64,000 nt of DNA. It comes from Betaproteobacteria bacterium (lineage in GTDB: Bacteria > Pseudomonadota > Gammaproteobacteria > Burkholderiales > Rhodocyclaceae). The notes beneath the pieces were generated by a model. That model had not been told where the DNA came from. It saw only the letters and a program-made list of their open reading frames with translations, and did no database searches. The stretch's first letter is position 1. Each line of letters opens with the position of its first letter. This document shows, in pieces, positions 45,376 through 53,929 of the stretch. A program made the position numbers and the translations under genes. The DNA lies in the NCBI GenBank assembly GCA_016709965.1, contig JADJLT010000001.1:62001-126000 (forward strand), given 5' to 3'.

Positions 45376-46173
45376 TCAAGCCGGTAGCGGGTCGGCGTTG
45401 CCCAGCGCCGTCGTGTTCATGCCGCCATCGACGTACATGATTTCGCCGGTAATGCCGCTGGCCAGATCGGACAACATGAAAGCGGCAGCATTGCCGACTT
45501 CATCAATCGTCACGTTACGACGAAGCGGAGCATTGTGCGAGTTGTAGGCGAGCAGCTTGCCGAAGTTGCCGATGCCGGAAGCTGCCAGCGTCTTGATCGG
45601 ACCGGCTGAAATGGCGTTGGCACGGATACCTTCAGGGCCAAGGCAGAAAGCCAGGTAGCGGGTCGCCGCTTCCAGGCTGGCCTTGGCCAGACCCATGGTG
45701 TTGTAGTTCGGCATGGTGCGCTCGGCGCCGAGGTAGGAGAGGGCAAGCGCAGAACTCTTGCGCCCCTGCATCATCGGGCGGGCGGCCTTGACCAGCGCCG
45801 GGTAGCTGTACGAGGAAATTTCGTGTGCAATCCGGAATGAGTCACGGGTGATGCCGTTCAGGAAATCGCCTTCGATGGCTTCAGTGGGCGCGTAGGCAAT
45901 GGAGTGAACCAGGCCATCGAGTCCGTCCCAGTGTTTAGCCAGTTCAACGAACAGGTTATCAATTTGTTCGTCGCTGCTGACATCAACCTGAACCGTGATG
46001 TCGCTGCCGAATTCGGTCGCAAATTTCTTGATTCGGTCTTCGAAGCGTTCAGTCTGGTAGGTAAAAGCGAGTTGTGCACCTTCACGGTGGCACGCCTTGG
46101 CAATGCCGTAGGCAATGGAATGCTTGGAAAGCAGACCGGTGATCAGAATTTTCTTGTCGGCGAGAAAGCCCAT
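45376..46173 (-). CDS. fabI: Enoyl-[acyl-carrier-protein] reductase (NADH)
   Basis: Last step of the fatty acid elongation cycle, reducing trans-2-enoyl-ACP. The 265-residue SDR has GLLSKHSIAYGIAKACHREG (cofactor region with the atypical FabI spacing), VHSIAYAPTEAIEGDFL, and the catalytic Tyr and Lys in SYLGAERTMPNYNTMGLAKA (YX6K spacing). The C-terminus MYVDGGMNTTALG is typical. It is transcribed alone between its terminator and the ETF-quinone oxidoreductase gene. It is the usual triclosan- and isoniazid-family target in bacteria; nothing in the sequence suggests altered susceptibility. Confidence 0.94.
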   Translation of the reverse strand: MGFLADKKILITGLLSKHSIAYGIAKACHREGAQLAFTYQTERFEDRIKKFATEFGSDITVQVDVSSDEQIDNLFVELAKHWDGLDGLVHSIAYAPTEAIEGDFLNGITRDSFRIAHEISSYSYPALVKAARPMMQGRKSSALALSYLGAERTMPNYNTMGLAKASLEAATRYLAFCLGPEGIRANAISAGPIKTLAASGIGNFGKLLAYNSHNAPLRRNVTIDEVGNAAAFMLSDLASGITGEIMYVDGGMNTTALGNADPLPA

Positions 46174-46261
46174 TTGATGTTCTCCCTAAGGGGTTTAGCC
46201 GCGAGATTATAAACCGGGAAACACTGATTCGCGGCATGCGAACATCGTTTCGGATTCAGGC

Positions 46262-47908
46262 TTACATATTCGGGTAAGTCGGGCCTTCGCCGCCTTGTGG
46301 AACAACCCAGTTGATGTTTTGGGTCGGATCCTTGATATCGCAGGTTTTGCAATGCACGCAATTCTGCGCATTGATCTGCAGGCGCGGGTTCCCACCACTT
46401 TCATCACGCAGGATTTCATAGACGCCGGCCGGGCAGAAGCGCTGCTCGGGGGCATCGTATTGCGCCAGATTGACGCTGATTGGCACACTGTCATCCTTCA
46501 ATTGAAGGTGGCAGGGCTGATCTTCCTCATGATTGGTGCTGGACAGGAAGACGGACGAAAGACGATCAAAGGTAATGATGCCATCCGGTTTCGGATAGGC
46601 GATCGGTTCACACTGTGCGGCCAGCTTCAGTTTGGCGTGATCAGGTTTGCGGTTATGCAAGGTCCACGGCGCCTTTCCGCGGAGCACGACCTGATCGATA
46701 CCGAACATGATGGAACCGAGCATCAGCCCCTTGTTCATCCATGGCTTAAAGTTACGTGTTTTATGAAGTTCATCGTATAACCAGCTGTTTTTAAACAACT
46801 CTGGATAGGCGATCAATTCATCGCGCTGACGTTCGCCGGCCAGCGCCTCGAAGCATGCCTCTGCGGCCAGCGAACCGGTCTTGATGGCGCAGTGCGAACC
46901 CTTGATGCGGGCTGCATTGAGAAAACCAGCATCGTCACCGATCAATACGCCACCAGGAAAAGTCAGCTTGGGCAAGGATTGCAGGCCGCCAGCGGTCAGG
47001 GCACGAGCACCGTAGGCGATACGCTTGCCACCTTCAAGGAATTTGCGGATTTCCGGATGCGTCTTGAAGCGCTGGAATTCTTCGTAGGGCGACAGGTGCG
47101 GGTTGCTGTAACCGAGGCCGACGACGAAACCGACGGCGATCTGGTTGTTTTCCAGATGGTAAAGGAAGCCGCCACCATAGGTATCGGGCTGCATCGGCCA
47201 ACCACCACTGTGAATCACCAAGCCGAGCTGATGCATATCCGGATGGATTTCCCACAGTTCCTTGAGGCCGATGCCGTAAGTTTGCGGATCAACGCCGTCG
47301 CGCAGGTTGAATTTGACTTCGAGTTGCTTACCAAGGTGGCCGCGGCAACCTTCGGCAAAGAAGGTGTATTTGCCATGCAGTTCCATGCCTAGCTGGAAAT
47401 TCGGGCCTTCCGAGCCGTCATGCAGGCGGCCCATATCGCCGGTGGCGACGCCTTTGACGGCACCGTTTTCATCGAACAGCACTTCGGATCCGGCAAAACC
47501 AGGGTATATCTCCACACCCAGCGCCTCGGCCTGCTCGCCGAGCCAGCGACAGACATTGCCCAGCGAAACCACCTGATTGCCCTCATTGTGAAAGCAGCTG
47601 GGCAACAGGCTGTTCGGTACCTTGGTGGCACCGGTTTCGGAGAGGATGAAGAACCGGTCTTCGGACACCGGCGCATTGAGCGGGGCACCGTCTTCCTTCC
47701 AGTTTGGTAACAATTCGTTCAGGGCGCGAGGATCCATGACCGCGCCAGACAGAATATGGGCGCCGATTTCAGCGCCTTTTTCGATCAAACAGACACCGAG
47801 GTCCGTACCTTTTTCTACTGCCAGCTGTTTCAGACGTATTGCTGCCGCCAAGCCCGCCGGGCCGCCACCAACGATGACGACGTCGAATTCCATGGATTCA
47901 CGTTCCAT
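46262..47908 (-). CDS. Electron transfer flavoprotein-ubiquinone oxidoreductase
   Basis: Inner-membrane enzyme passing electrons from ETF, and thus from acyl-CoA dehydrogenases, to quinone. 548 residues. FAD site VVIVGGGPAGLAAAIRLKQL near the N-terminus; GCRGHLGKQLE and TYGIGLKELWEI in the middle; C-terminal 4Fe-4S ligands in RFCPAGVYEI and NCVHCKTCDIKDPTQNINWV. The ATG at 47908 has CAGGAGACATC in front. The gene lies between fabI and a thioesterase, but the spacing gives no operon. Its role would be in fatty acid or amino acid beta-oxidation. Confidence 0.93.
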   Translation of the reverse strand: MERESMEFDVVIVGGGPAGLAAAIRLKQLAVEKGTDLGVCLIEKGAEIGAHILSGAVMDPRALNELLPNWKEDGAPLNAPVSEDRFFILSETGATKVPNSLLPSCFHNEGNQVVSLGNVCRWLGEQAEALGVEIYPGFAGSEVLFDENGAVKGVATGDMGRLHDGSEGPNFQLGMELHGKYTFFAEGCRGHLGKQLEVKFNLRDGVDPQTYGIGLKELWEIHPDMHQLGLVIHSGGWPMQPDTYGGGFLYHLENNQIAVGFVVGLGYSNPHLSPYEEFQRFKTHPEIRKFLEGGKRIAYGARALTAGGLQSLPKLTFPGGVLIGDDAGFLNAARIKGSHCAIKTGSLAAEACFEALAGERQRDELIAYPELFKNSWLYDELHKTRNFKPWMNKGLMLGSIMFGIDQVVLRGKAPWTLHNRKPDHAKLKLAAQCEPIAYPKPDGIITFDRLSSVFLSSTNHEEDQPCHLQLKDDSVPISVNLAQYDAPEQRFCPAGVYEILRDESGGNPRLQINAQNCVHCKTCDIKDPTQNINWVVPQGGEGPTYPNM

Positions 47909-47995
47909 GATGTCTCCTGATTTTATTGTTAGCGTGTTTTCAATACGGTACAGTATGGAAATATATTGATCAACCCCACTCTAGTATTCAGGATT

Positions 47996-48406
47996 ATGGA
48001 ACACAAGAAAAAGCTGATTCACGTCACCAAAATGCCCATCCGCTGGGGCGACATGGATGCCTACGGGCACGTTAACAATACGGTTTATTTCCGCTACATG
48101 GAGCAGGCGCGGGTCGAGTGGATCGAGGCTATGCAGGTGCCCGTGCGTCCGGGCGGCGCCGGGCCGGTCATTATCAACGCCAGCTGCACCTTCCTGATTC
48201 CGATGAATTATCCGGGCATGGTCGAAGTGCGTACCTTTGTTGGCGCGATTGGCCGCTCCAGTTGCCAGACCTATGTCGAAATGCGCATCGAAGGCGATGG
48301 CCGAATCTTTGCCGAAGGGGCAGCAAAGGTCGTCTGGATGGATACGCAAACCGGAAAATCGGTACCGCTTCCTGATCACGTGCGGGCTGTGCTCGAAGCA
48401 GAGTAA
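47996..48406 (+). CDS. 4-hydroxybenzoyl-CoA-type acyl-CoA thioesterase (hotdog fold)
   Basis: A 136-residue hotdog-fold thioesterase. The family motif is RWGDMDAYGHVNNTVYFRYM near residues 15-34, with the catalytic Asp in the conserved DxxGHVNN pattern. ARVEWIEAM and a central beta sheet follow. The ATG at 47996 with AGGA close upstream is preferred over a TTG at 47966. The gene is divergent from the ETF-quinone oxidoreductase gene and 35 bases upstream of the dGTPase-like gene, with which it may be co-transcribed. Acyl substrate unknown. Confidence 0.87.
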   Translation: MEHKKKLIHVTKMPIRWGDMDAYGHVNNTVYFRYMEQARVEWIEAMQVPVRPGGAGPVIINASCTFLIPMNYPGMVEVRTFVGAIGRSSCQTYVEMRIEGDGRIFAEGAAKVVWMDTQTGKSVPLPDHVRAVLEAE

Positions 48407-48441
48407 ACTCGCAGCCCATTGCAGCATCGAAACTGAAGAGC

Positions 48442-49788
48442 ATGGGCAAACGAAAAATCTGGGAAAAACTGCTGTCGAGCGAACGGCTGGGTGCCGGCAA
48501 GGCGCCCGGTACAGCGGAACGTACAGCCTTTCAGCAGGATTACGACCGCATCGTCTTCACCTCCGCCTTCCGGCGCATGAAGGACAAGACACAGGTTTTC
48601 CCGCTCTCCAAGAGCGACTATGTCCGCACCCGCCTGACACACAGCCTTGAAGTCAGTTGTGTCGGGCGTTCGCTGGGCGCCGTGGTGGGTCGTGAAATCA
48701 TTGCCCGGCATGGCTTGCAGCACGTCGAGTCTGGTGATTTCGGGGCTATCGTTGCCGCCGCCTGCCTGGCTCACGACATCGGCAATCCACCTTTCGGCCA
48801 TGCCGGCGAAGATGCCATTCGCGAATGGTTTCGCCATTCCGGCCTGCTTGAACGGCATGATTTCACGCCGGTCCAAAAAGCCGACTTCGAGCGCTACGAA
48901 GGCAATGCGCAGGGATTTCGCATTGTCAGCCGGCTGCAAAGCCCGGCCAATCCCGGCGGTCTGCAACTCAGTAGCGCCGTTCTCGCCACCTTTACCAAAT
49001 ATCCGCGCCCATCGCACCTCGATACTGAGCTGGATGGCATCAGTGGCAAGAAATTCGGCTTCTTTCAGCAGGATGCCGATAATTTTCGGCAAGTGGCACG
49101 GTCAACCGGATTAATCGAGCGAATTCCAAATATTGCCTGGCATCGCCATCCGCTGGCCTTTCTGGTCGAAGTAGCCGATGACACCTGCTACCTGATCGTC
49201 GATCTGGAAGACGCTGCCCGACTGGGTTTCGTGCCCTACAAGGACGCCGAATGCCTGCTCGCCGATCTGGCCGGCAACACGATTAATGGCGGGCGTCTGG
49301 ATCGTCTGCACGACCCCAAGGAGCGCCTTGAATACCTGCGCGCCAAGGCCATCGGCTGCCTGCTGGACAGCACCGCTGCCGTCTTTCTGGAAAACGAGGA
49401 CGCCATCCTGAGTGGCAAATTCGACGATGAACTGCTCAAGAGCTCGCCCATCGCCCATCCCTTGCAGGCGATTCTCAAACTGGCCAAGGAGACAATCTAC
49501 AACGCCCGGCCGGCGCTGGAGATAGAGACGGCGGGTTTCGAAGTACTCGGCGCCTTGCTGGGCCTGTTTACCAACGCGGTCGAGGCGAAGGCAGGGCATG
49601 CCCGCTTCACGACCCGCGAGCGCATGCTGCTCAACTTGCTACCGACACAATTCCTTGGCCACGAAGGAGAGCCGGATGCCGACCCGTACATTCGTCTGCT
49701 GCAAGTCGCCGATTTCGTAGCCGGGATGACGGACTCTTACGCCGTTGATATGTACCGCAAGCTCAAGGGTTTCGATCTACCTACCTAG
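48442..49788 (+). CDS. dgt: Deoxyguanosinetriphosphate triphosphohydrolase-like protein
   Basis: HD-domain dNTP triphosphohydrolase, 448 residues. SAFRRMKDKTQVFPLSKSDY, VRTRLTHSLEVSCVGRSLG and AACLAHDIGNPPFGHAGEDA contain the metal-binding His and HD pair; AFLVEVADDTCYLIVDLEDA carries the second Asp. The family adjusts dNTP pools. A short match to the dispersed element core (49098-49112, minus strand) encodes ARSTGL at a point where relatives usually differ, and may be a degenerate copy. Confidence 0.9.
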   Translation: MGKRKIWEKLLSSERLGAGKAPGTAERTAFQQDYDRIVFTSAFRRMKDKTQVFPLSKSDYVRTRLTHSLEVSCVGRSLGAVVGREIIARHGLQHVESGDFGAIVAAACLAHDIGNPPFGHAGEDAIREWFRHSGLLERHDFTPVQKADFERYEGNAQGFRIVSRLQSPANPGGLQLSSAVLATFTKYPRPSHLDTELDGISGKKFGFFQQDADNFRQVARSTGLIERIPNIAWHRHPLAFLVEVADDTCYLIVDLEDAARLGFVPYKDAECLLADLAGNTINGGRLDRLHDPKERLEYLRAKAIGCLLDSTAAVFLENEDAILSGKFDDELLKSSPIAHPLQAILKLAKETIYNARPALEIETAGFEVLGALLGLFTNAVEAKAGHARFTTRERMLLNLLPTQFLGHEGEPDADPYIRLLQVADFVAGMTDSYAVDMYRKLKGFDLPT

Positions 49789-49931
49789 AAATCCTCAGCA
49801 TTCGCCTGGCTAACACCAAGTGGCACCCGCCCTAAATTTGAGTTAAATTGTCATTAATGCTAATTTTACAAAAATAATGCCTTTGGCGTGGCATAAGGTG
49901 CTGAAAACCAATAACAACGAAGGGAAATAAC

Positions 49932-51050
49932 GTGTTTTTTTCAGGCGGCAAACAACTTGCGGTACTAAAACAGGATCTTCAGGCCGCACAAGCCAGAGAG
50001 ATGGCTCTTGAAAGCGAACTCCAGGCATTGCGCCACGAATTTTCCCAGCAACAAGAGGCTGCCCGCCTGAAAGAACGGGAGCTTGATGCCCTCAAGGGTG
50101 TTCTCGGCAATCTGGCCTTGTTTAGCGAATCCCTTGGTGGCTCCCAGACCAGCTTGGGTCAAATGGCTGCGACACTCAAGGAAGAGAAAAATCAGGCTAT
50201 TCAGGCAACCGAGGTTTCAATCGCCAGTGGTCAGACGACGACCGAAATTGCCTCCAACCTGCATCGTCTCGCCCAGGATTCTGCGGTGACAGCCAAGGAG
50301 GTCGAAGGGCTGGCGCTTCTGGCCAGCGAGATTCGAAAAATCGTCCAGTTAATTCACGAAATCGCCGACCAAACCAATCTGCTGGCGCTCAATGCAGCGA
50401 TCGAGGCAGCCCGTGCAGGAGAATCCGGACGTGGATTCGCCGTGGTCGCCGACGAAGTCAGAAAGTTGGCGGAACGCACCTCAAAGGCAACGACGGATAT
50501 CGAAGGCCTGGTTTCAGGAATCGCCAAAAACTCCGCTTCAGCCAAGGATTCGATGGAAATCCTCTCGCGCACTGCCGACGATTTCAGCCAGCGCGGCAGC
50601 CGTGCCACCGAAGACATGCAGCGCTTGATGACGCTGTCGAGAAAGATGGAAGAAGTGATCGCAGGCAGCGCATTGCAAAGCTTTGTCGAACTGGCCAAGG
50701 TGGATCACCTCGTTTTCAAATTCAGGGTTTACATGGGCCTGTTCGGCTTGATCGACCTACAGACCAGCCAAGTCGCTTCACATACCGCATGCCGACTCGG
50801 CAAGTGGTACTACGAAGGTGAAGGCAGGGATTGCTTCAGCCGCCTCGCCGGTTACCGTGAAATTGAGGCACCGCACATTGAAGTGCACAAGATGGGTATC
50901 GCTGCGCTTGAGGAAAAACAGTCAGGTAATTCCGAAGCGATGTTAAGACACATTGAACTCATGGAACGTGCCAGTTTTGCAGTTATCGACAATCTGCAGC
51001 GCATGTCGGATTCGGCAATGAACAATCCGGCGCTGCTCTGCCATAGCTAG
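49932..51050 (+). CDS. Soluble methyl-accepting chemoreceptor with C-terminal CZB domain
   Basis: A 372-residue cytoplasmic chemoreceptor. It opens with a coiled coil (residues 8-60) and has no membrane segment. The signalling hairpin tip is plain: LIHEIADQTNLLALNAAIEA followed by ARAGESGRGFAVVADEVRKL. The C-terminal CZB domain (about residues 255-350) has KVDHLVFKFRVYMG, CRLGKWYYEGEG and HIEVHKMGI with the zinc-binding Cys and His residues. The start is GTG at 49932 with AAGGG upstream. Expected to signal through CheA/CheW in response to zinc-linked redox cues. Confidence 0.92.
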   Translation: MFFSGGKQLAVLKQDLQAAQAREMALESELQALRHEFSQQQEAARLKERELDALKGVLGNLALFSESLGGSQTSLGQMAATLKEEKNQAIQATEVSIASGQTTTEIASNLHRLAQDSAVTAKEVEGLALLASEIRKIVQLIHEIADQTNLLALNAAIEAARAGESGRGFAVVADEVRKLAERTSKATTDIEGLVSGIAKNSASAKDSMEILSRTADDFSQRGSRATEDMQRLMTLSRKMEEVIAGSALQSFVELAKVDHLVFKFRVYMGLFGLIDLQTSQVASHTACRLGKWYYEGEGRDCFSRLAGYREIEAPHIEVHKMGIAALEEKQSGNSEAMLRHIELMERASFAVIDNLQRMSDSAMNNPALLCHS

Positions 51051-51113
51051 CCTGCCTCGATCCTGGCAAAGAGTTTTGTCTGGATTGATTTTCTGCTTGC
51101 CAAAAACCAATGA

Positions 51114-51129
51114 CTGTACAAAAATACAG
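51114..51129. promoter_or_regulatory. LexA box of the lexA-imuAB-dnaE2 operon
   Basis: CTGTACAAAAATACAG, 27 bases before the lexA ATG; the standard autoregulatory position. Confidence 0.88.
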
Positions 51130-51155
51130 TCATTGGTTTTTAGCGGAGGCCGGCC

Positions 51156-51761
51156 ATGAAACTCACGCCACGGCAGCAGGAAATTCTTGATTTCATCAAA
51201 AGCACGCTGGAAGTCCTGGGCGCGCCACCGACGCGCATGGAAATCTCCAGCGCCTTCGGTTTTGCTTCGCCCAATGCGGCTGAAGATCACCTCAAGGCGC
51301 TGGCCAAGAAGGGCGCCATCGTCCTTGAACCGGGCTCGGCGCGCGGCATTCGGCTGGTCGAACAGCTTGGTTTGCCGCTGATCGGCAGCGTCGCCGCCGG
51401 CTCGCCCATTCTTGCCGTTGAAAACGTGCAGGGGCGCTACGCCTTCGATGCCAACATGTTCTCGCCCAAGGCCGATTTTCTGCTCAAGGTTCGCGGGCTG
51501 TCGATGATCGACATCGGCATGTTCGATGGCGATCTGCTTGCTGTGCACAAGACCAACCAGGCGCGTGACGGCCAGGTTGTCGTGGCGCGGATCGATGAGG
51601 AAGTCACCGTCAAGCGCCTGCAGCACCGGGACGGCTTCATCGAGTTGATCGCGGAAAACCCGGACTTCGAGCCGATAGTCGTTCGACCGGGTGAGGCCGA
51701 ATTTGCCATCGAAGGTATTGCCGTCGGCCTGATCCGCGGAGCGATCTCGAAACTATCATGA
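51156..51761 (+). CDS. lexA: LexA repressor
   Basis: SOS repressor that cleaves itself when bound by RecA filaments. 201 residues. Winged helix in residues 1-65 (LTPRQQEILDFIKS, PPTRMEISSAFGFASPNAAE); cleavage site Ala81-Gly82 in GSVAAGSP; catalytic Ser116 in GLSMIDIG and Lys153 in TVKRL. It is the first gene of an operon: the stop overlaps imuA by four bases. The CTGT-N8-ACAG box upstream gives autoregulation, and the same box occurs at three other places in the window. Confidence 0.96.
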   Translation: MKLTPRQQEILDFIKSTLEVLGAPPTRMEISSAFGFASPNAAEDHLKALAKKGAIVLEPGSARGIRLVEQLGLPLIGSVAAGSPILAVENVQGRYAFDANMFSPKADFLLKVRGLSMIDIGMFDGDLLAVHKTNQARDGQVVVARIDEEVTVKRLQHRDGFIELIAENPDFEPIVVRPGEAEFAIEGIAVGLIRGAISKLS

Positions 51762-52489
51762 CCCCTATGCCGTTGCCGGTCGCTTTGGCGGATGTGCTGG
51801 CCAGAGGCGATGTCTGGCGCGGCGACACGCTGGCCTGCCTGCCGGAAAGCGCGATTCCGAGTGGCCATGCCGAACTTGATGCCGAATTGCCGGGTGGCGG
51901 CTGGCCACGCGGCAATTTGACCGAAATTCTCGTTGACCGCAGCAGTGTCGGTGAAATGAGCCTGCTGTTGCCGGCCTTGGCCCAGTTGTCTGCGGCGGGG
52001 GGCTGGTTGGCGCTGGTCGCGCCACCGTGGCAGCCGCATGGTCCGGCCTGGGCGGCGGCCGGGCTGGCGCTCGAACGGCTGGTCATTGTGCAGGCGGGCA
52101 AGAATGCGGCTTGGTCTATTGAACAATTGCTTGCCTGCGGCGGCTTTGCCGGCGTGCTGGCCTGGCCGGATGCTGGCATCAGCCCCCAAGCCTTGCGCCG
52201 ATTGCAGGTAGCCGCCGAAGGGCGTTCGGTTTTTGCCTGTTTATGGCGGTCGACCGCAGCGGCACAGGCGCCGTCTCCCGCGCCGCTGCGTGTCATGCTG
52301 AATGCGGTGGCCGAGACAGGTCAGCTTTCAGTACGCATCATCAAGCGGCGTGGCCGACCCGTTTCCCGGCCACTTGATTTATCCATCCCTCGTCCCATTC
52401 CTTATCCCGGGAGATCGTCGCGTGCTGTGGCTGGCTCTTCACTTTCCCTTGTTGCCGCTCGAGGCGCTGCCGCTACGCCAGTCGCCTAG
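51758..52489 (+). CDS. imuA: ImuA, RecA-like mutasome subunit
   Basis: Partner of ImuB and DnaE2 in SOS mutagenesis. 243 residues: SGHAELDAELPGGGWPRGNL near residue 30 and TEILVDRSSVGEMSLLLPAL match the ImuA/SulA-like N-terminus; a Walker A is not complete. LVIVQAGKNAAWSIEQLLAC is the middle strand. It overlaps lexA by four bases and runs 68 bases into imuB. Two spots in it (51921-51944 and 52229-52260) resemble the dispersed element core, but the family itself has similar residues there, so these are uncertain. Confidence 0.9.
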   Translation: MTPMPLPVALADVLARGDVWRGDTLACLPESAIPSGHAELDAELPGGGWPRGNLTEILVDRSSVGEMSLLLPALAQLSAAGGWLALVAPPWQPHGPAWAAAGLALERLVIVQAGKNAAWSIEQLLACGGFAGVLAWPDAGISPQALRRLQVAAEGRSVFACLWRSTAAAQAPSPAPLRVMLNAVAETGQLSVRIIKRRGRPVSRPLDLSIPRPIPYPGRSSRAVAGSSLSLVAARGAAATPVA

Positions 52490-53891
52490 CGCAGTCGTCG
52501 CTCGCGGGCGGGTGCTGGTGGGGGATCGGGATGCCATGGGTGCAGGGGTTTGTGCCGGACAAAAACTGTCGACAGCACTCGGCCTGCTGCCCGGGCTGGC
52601 AGCTTTTGAGCGTGACGAAAAGCGCGAACGACAGACGCTGGAAAGCCTGGCCTGCTGGGCCGGACAATTTACGCCGACCATCAGTCTGGCGCCGCCGGAT
52701 ACCATGCTGCTCGAAATCGGCGGCTGCCTTCGCCTGTTCGGGGGCGCCGAGGCGATCATCGCTGCGGCGCTGGCCGGTTGTGCCGAACAGTCGTATTCGG
52801 CGCGTTGGGCCGCTGCGCCGACGCCGCTGGGGGCTGGCTGGCTGGCGCGGATCGGTGCGGGCAGCGTTTATCCGGACATGGCTGGCATGCAGTCGGCCTT
52901 GGCCAAGCTGCCTTGTGCCGTTCCGGGCTGGCCGAAGGAGGTTGAAAATCGGCTGGAATCCTTCGGCCTGAAGCGGCTGGGTGATCTGCTGGCCATTCCC
53001 GGCGCGGGTTTGCGGCGGCGTATCGGCCATGAGCCGGTCGATGATTTGCTGCGGGCCTGGGGCGATCTGCCCGATCCGCAAAAGTCTTTTGTCTTTCCCG
53101 AAAATTTCGCCATCGACATTGAATTGCCCGCCCGTGTCGAGCATGCCGAAGCGCTGGTTTTCGCCGGACAGCGCCTGTTCGCAGCGCTCGCCGGCTGGTT
53201 GCATGGCCGGCAGTTGCTGGTGCGTTGCTGCAGCTTGCAACTGACACATGATGAGGGCGCACCGACTTCGCTGGCCTTGAACTTTGCCGAGCCGGCGGCC
53301 GATGAGGCGCGTTTTGTCCGCCTGCTGCGCGAGCATCTTTCCCGGCTGAAACTCAAGGCCCCGGTCGAAGCCTTGCGCTTGCAGGCGGATGAACTGGTCG
53401 GCAAGCCCGGTGCCAGCGGGCAGTTGTTCGAGCAGGCGCCGGACGGTGAAGGGGCGCTGGCCTGTCTTGAGCGACTGCGCGCCCGCCTGGGCGAAGGGGC
53501 GGTGCAGGCTTTGGGTGAAGCGGCCGATCATCGACCGGAATGCGCGACGCGAGCGCACGAAGTAGCTTTCGATTTTGGCCAAAATTTCGGGTTGACCGTA
53601 GCAATGACGAAAACGTCTCAACAGTCGTCAGGAATTGGCCGAAACCGCCCGCTGTGGCTGCTCCCCAAGCCGCAAGCCTTGCCTGAACGCGCCGGCAGCC
53701 CGCAATGGCATGGCCCGCTGAAACTCCTGTCGCGCTCCGAGCGGCTGGAAAGCGGCTGGTGGGATGAAGGCGAGGATGGTGCTACTGGCGACGTTCGGCG
53801 CGATTATTTCGTCGCCCGTAATCCGCTCGGGCAATGGGCCTGGGTGTTCAGGAACGCCGACGGCTGGTTTCTGCACGGTCTTTTCGCCTGA
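52422..53891 (+). CDS. imuB: ImuB, inactive Y-family polymerase-like mutasome hub
   Basis: Bridge protein of the ImuA-ImuB-DnaE2 mutasome. The start is GTG at 52422 (GGGAG upstream), giving VLWLALHFPLLPLEAL as N-terminus and 489 residues; the longer frame within imuA is rejected. The Y-family catalytic DMDAFFASVE is absent, as expected for ImuB. DTMLLEIGGCLRLFGGAEAI is the palm region, GDLLAIPGAGLRRRIG the helix-hairpin-helix. Residues FDFGQNFGLTVAMTK near 390 are encoded by a full copy of the dispersed element, in the same frame as in xdhC. Confidence 0.92.
   Translation: MLWLALHFPLLPLEALPLRQSPSAVVARGRVLVGDRDAMGAGVCAGQKLSTALGLLPGLAAFERDEKRERQTLESLACWAGQFTPTISLAPPDTMLLEIGGCLRLFGGAEAIIAAALAGCAEQSYSARWAAAPTPLGAGWLARIGAGSVYPDMAGMQSALAKLPCAVPGWPKEVENRLESFGLKRLGDLLAIPGAGLRRRIGHEPVDDLLRAWGDLPDPQKSFVFPENFAIDIELPARVEHAEALVFAGQRLFAALAGWLHGRQLLVRCCSLQLTHDEGAPTSLALNFAEPAADEARFVRLLREHLSRLKLKAPVEALRLQADELVGKPGASGQLFEQAPDGEGALACLERLRARLGEGAVQALGEAADHRPECATRAHEVAFDFGQNFGLTVAMTKTSQQSSGIGRNRPLWLLPKPQALPERAGSPQWHGPLKLLSRSERLESGWWDEGEDGATGDVRRDYFVARNPLGQWAWVFRNADGWFLHGLFA
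53571..53604 (+). repeat. Dispersed two-palindrome element, copy 10 (inside imuB)
   Basis: Both palindromes are present: TTTTGGCCAAAA perfect, followed by TTTCGGGTTGACCGTAGCA. Read in frame as FGQNFGLTVA. Confidence 0.85.
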
Positions 53892-53929
53892 GTTAATCTG
53901 GCTGTTGTGTCGATAACAAGGGGGTTGTG

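Noticed and set aside
51915..51946. CGTTGACCGCAGCAG in imuA resembles the dispersed element tail
   Set aside because: The encoded TEILVDRSSVGE matches the normal ImuA family sequence, so the match can be chance; not counted as a clear copy.
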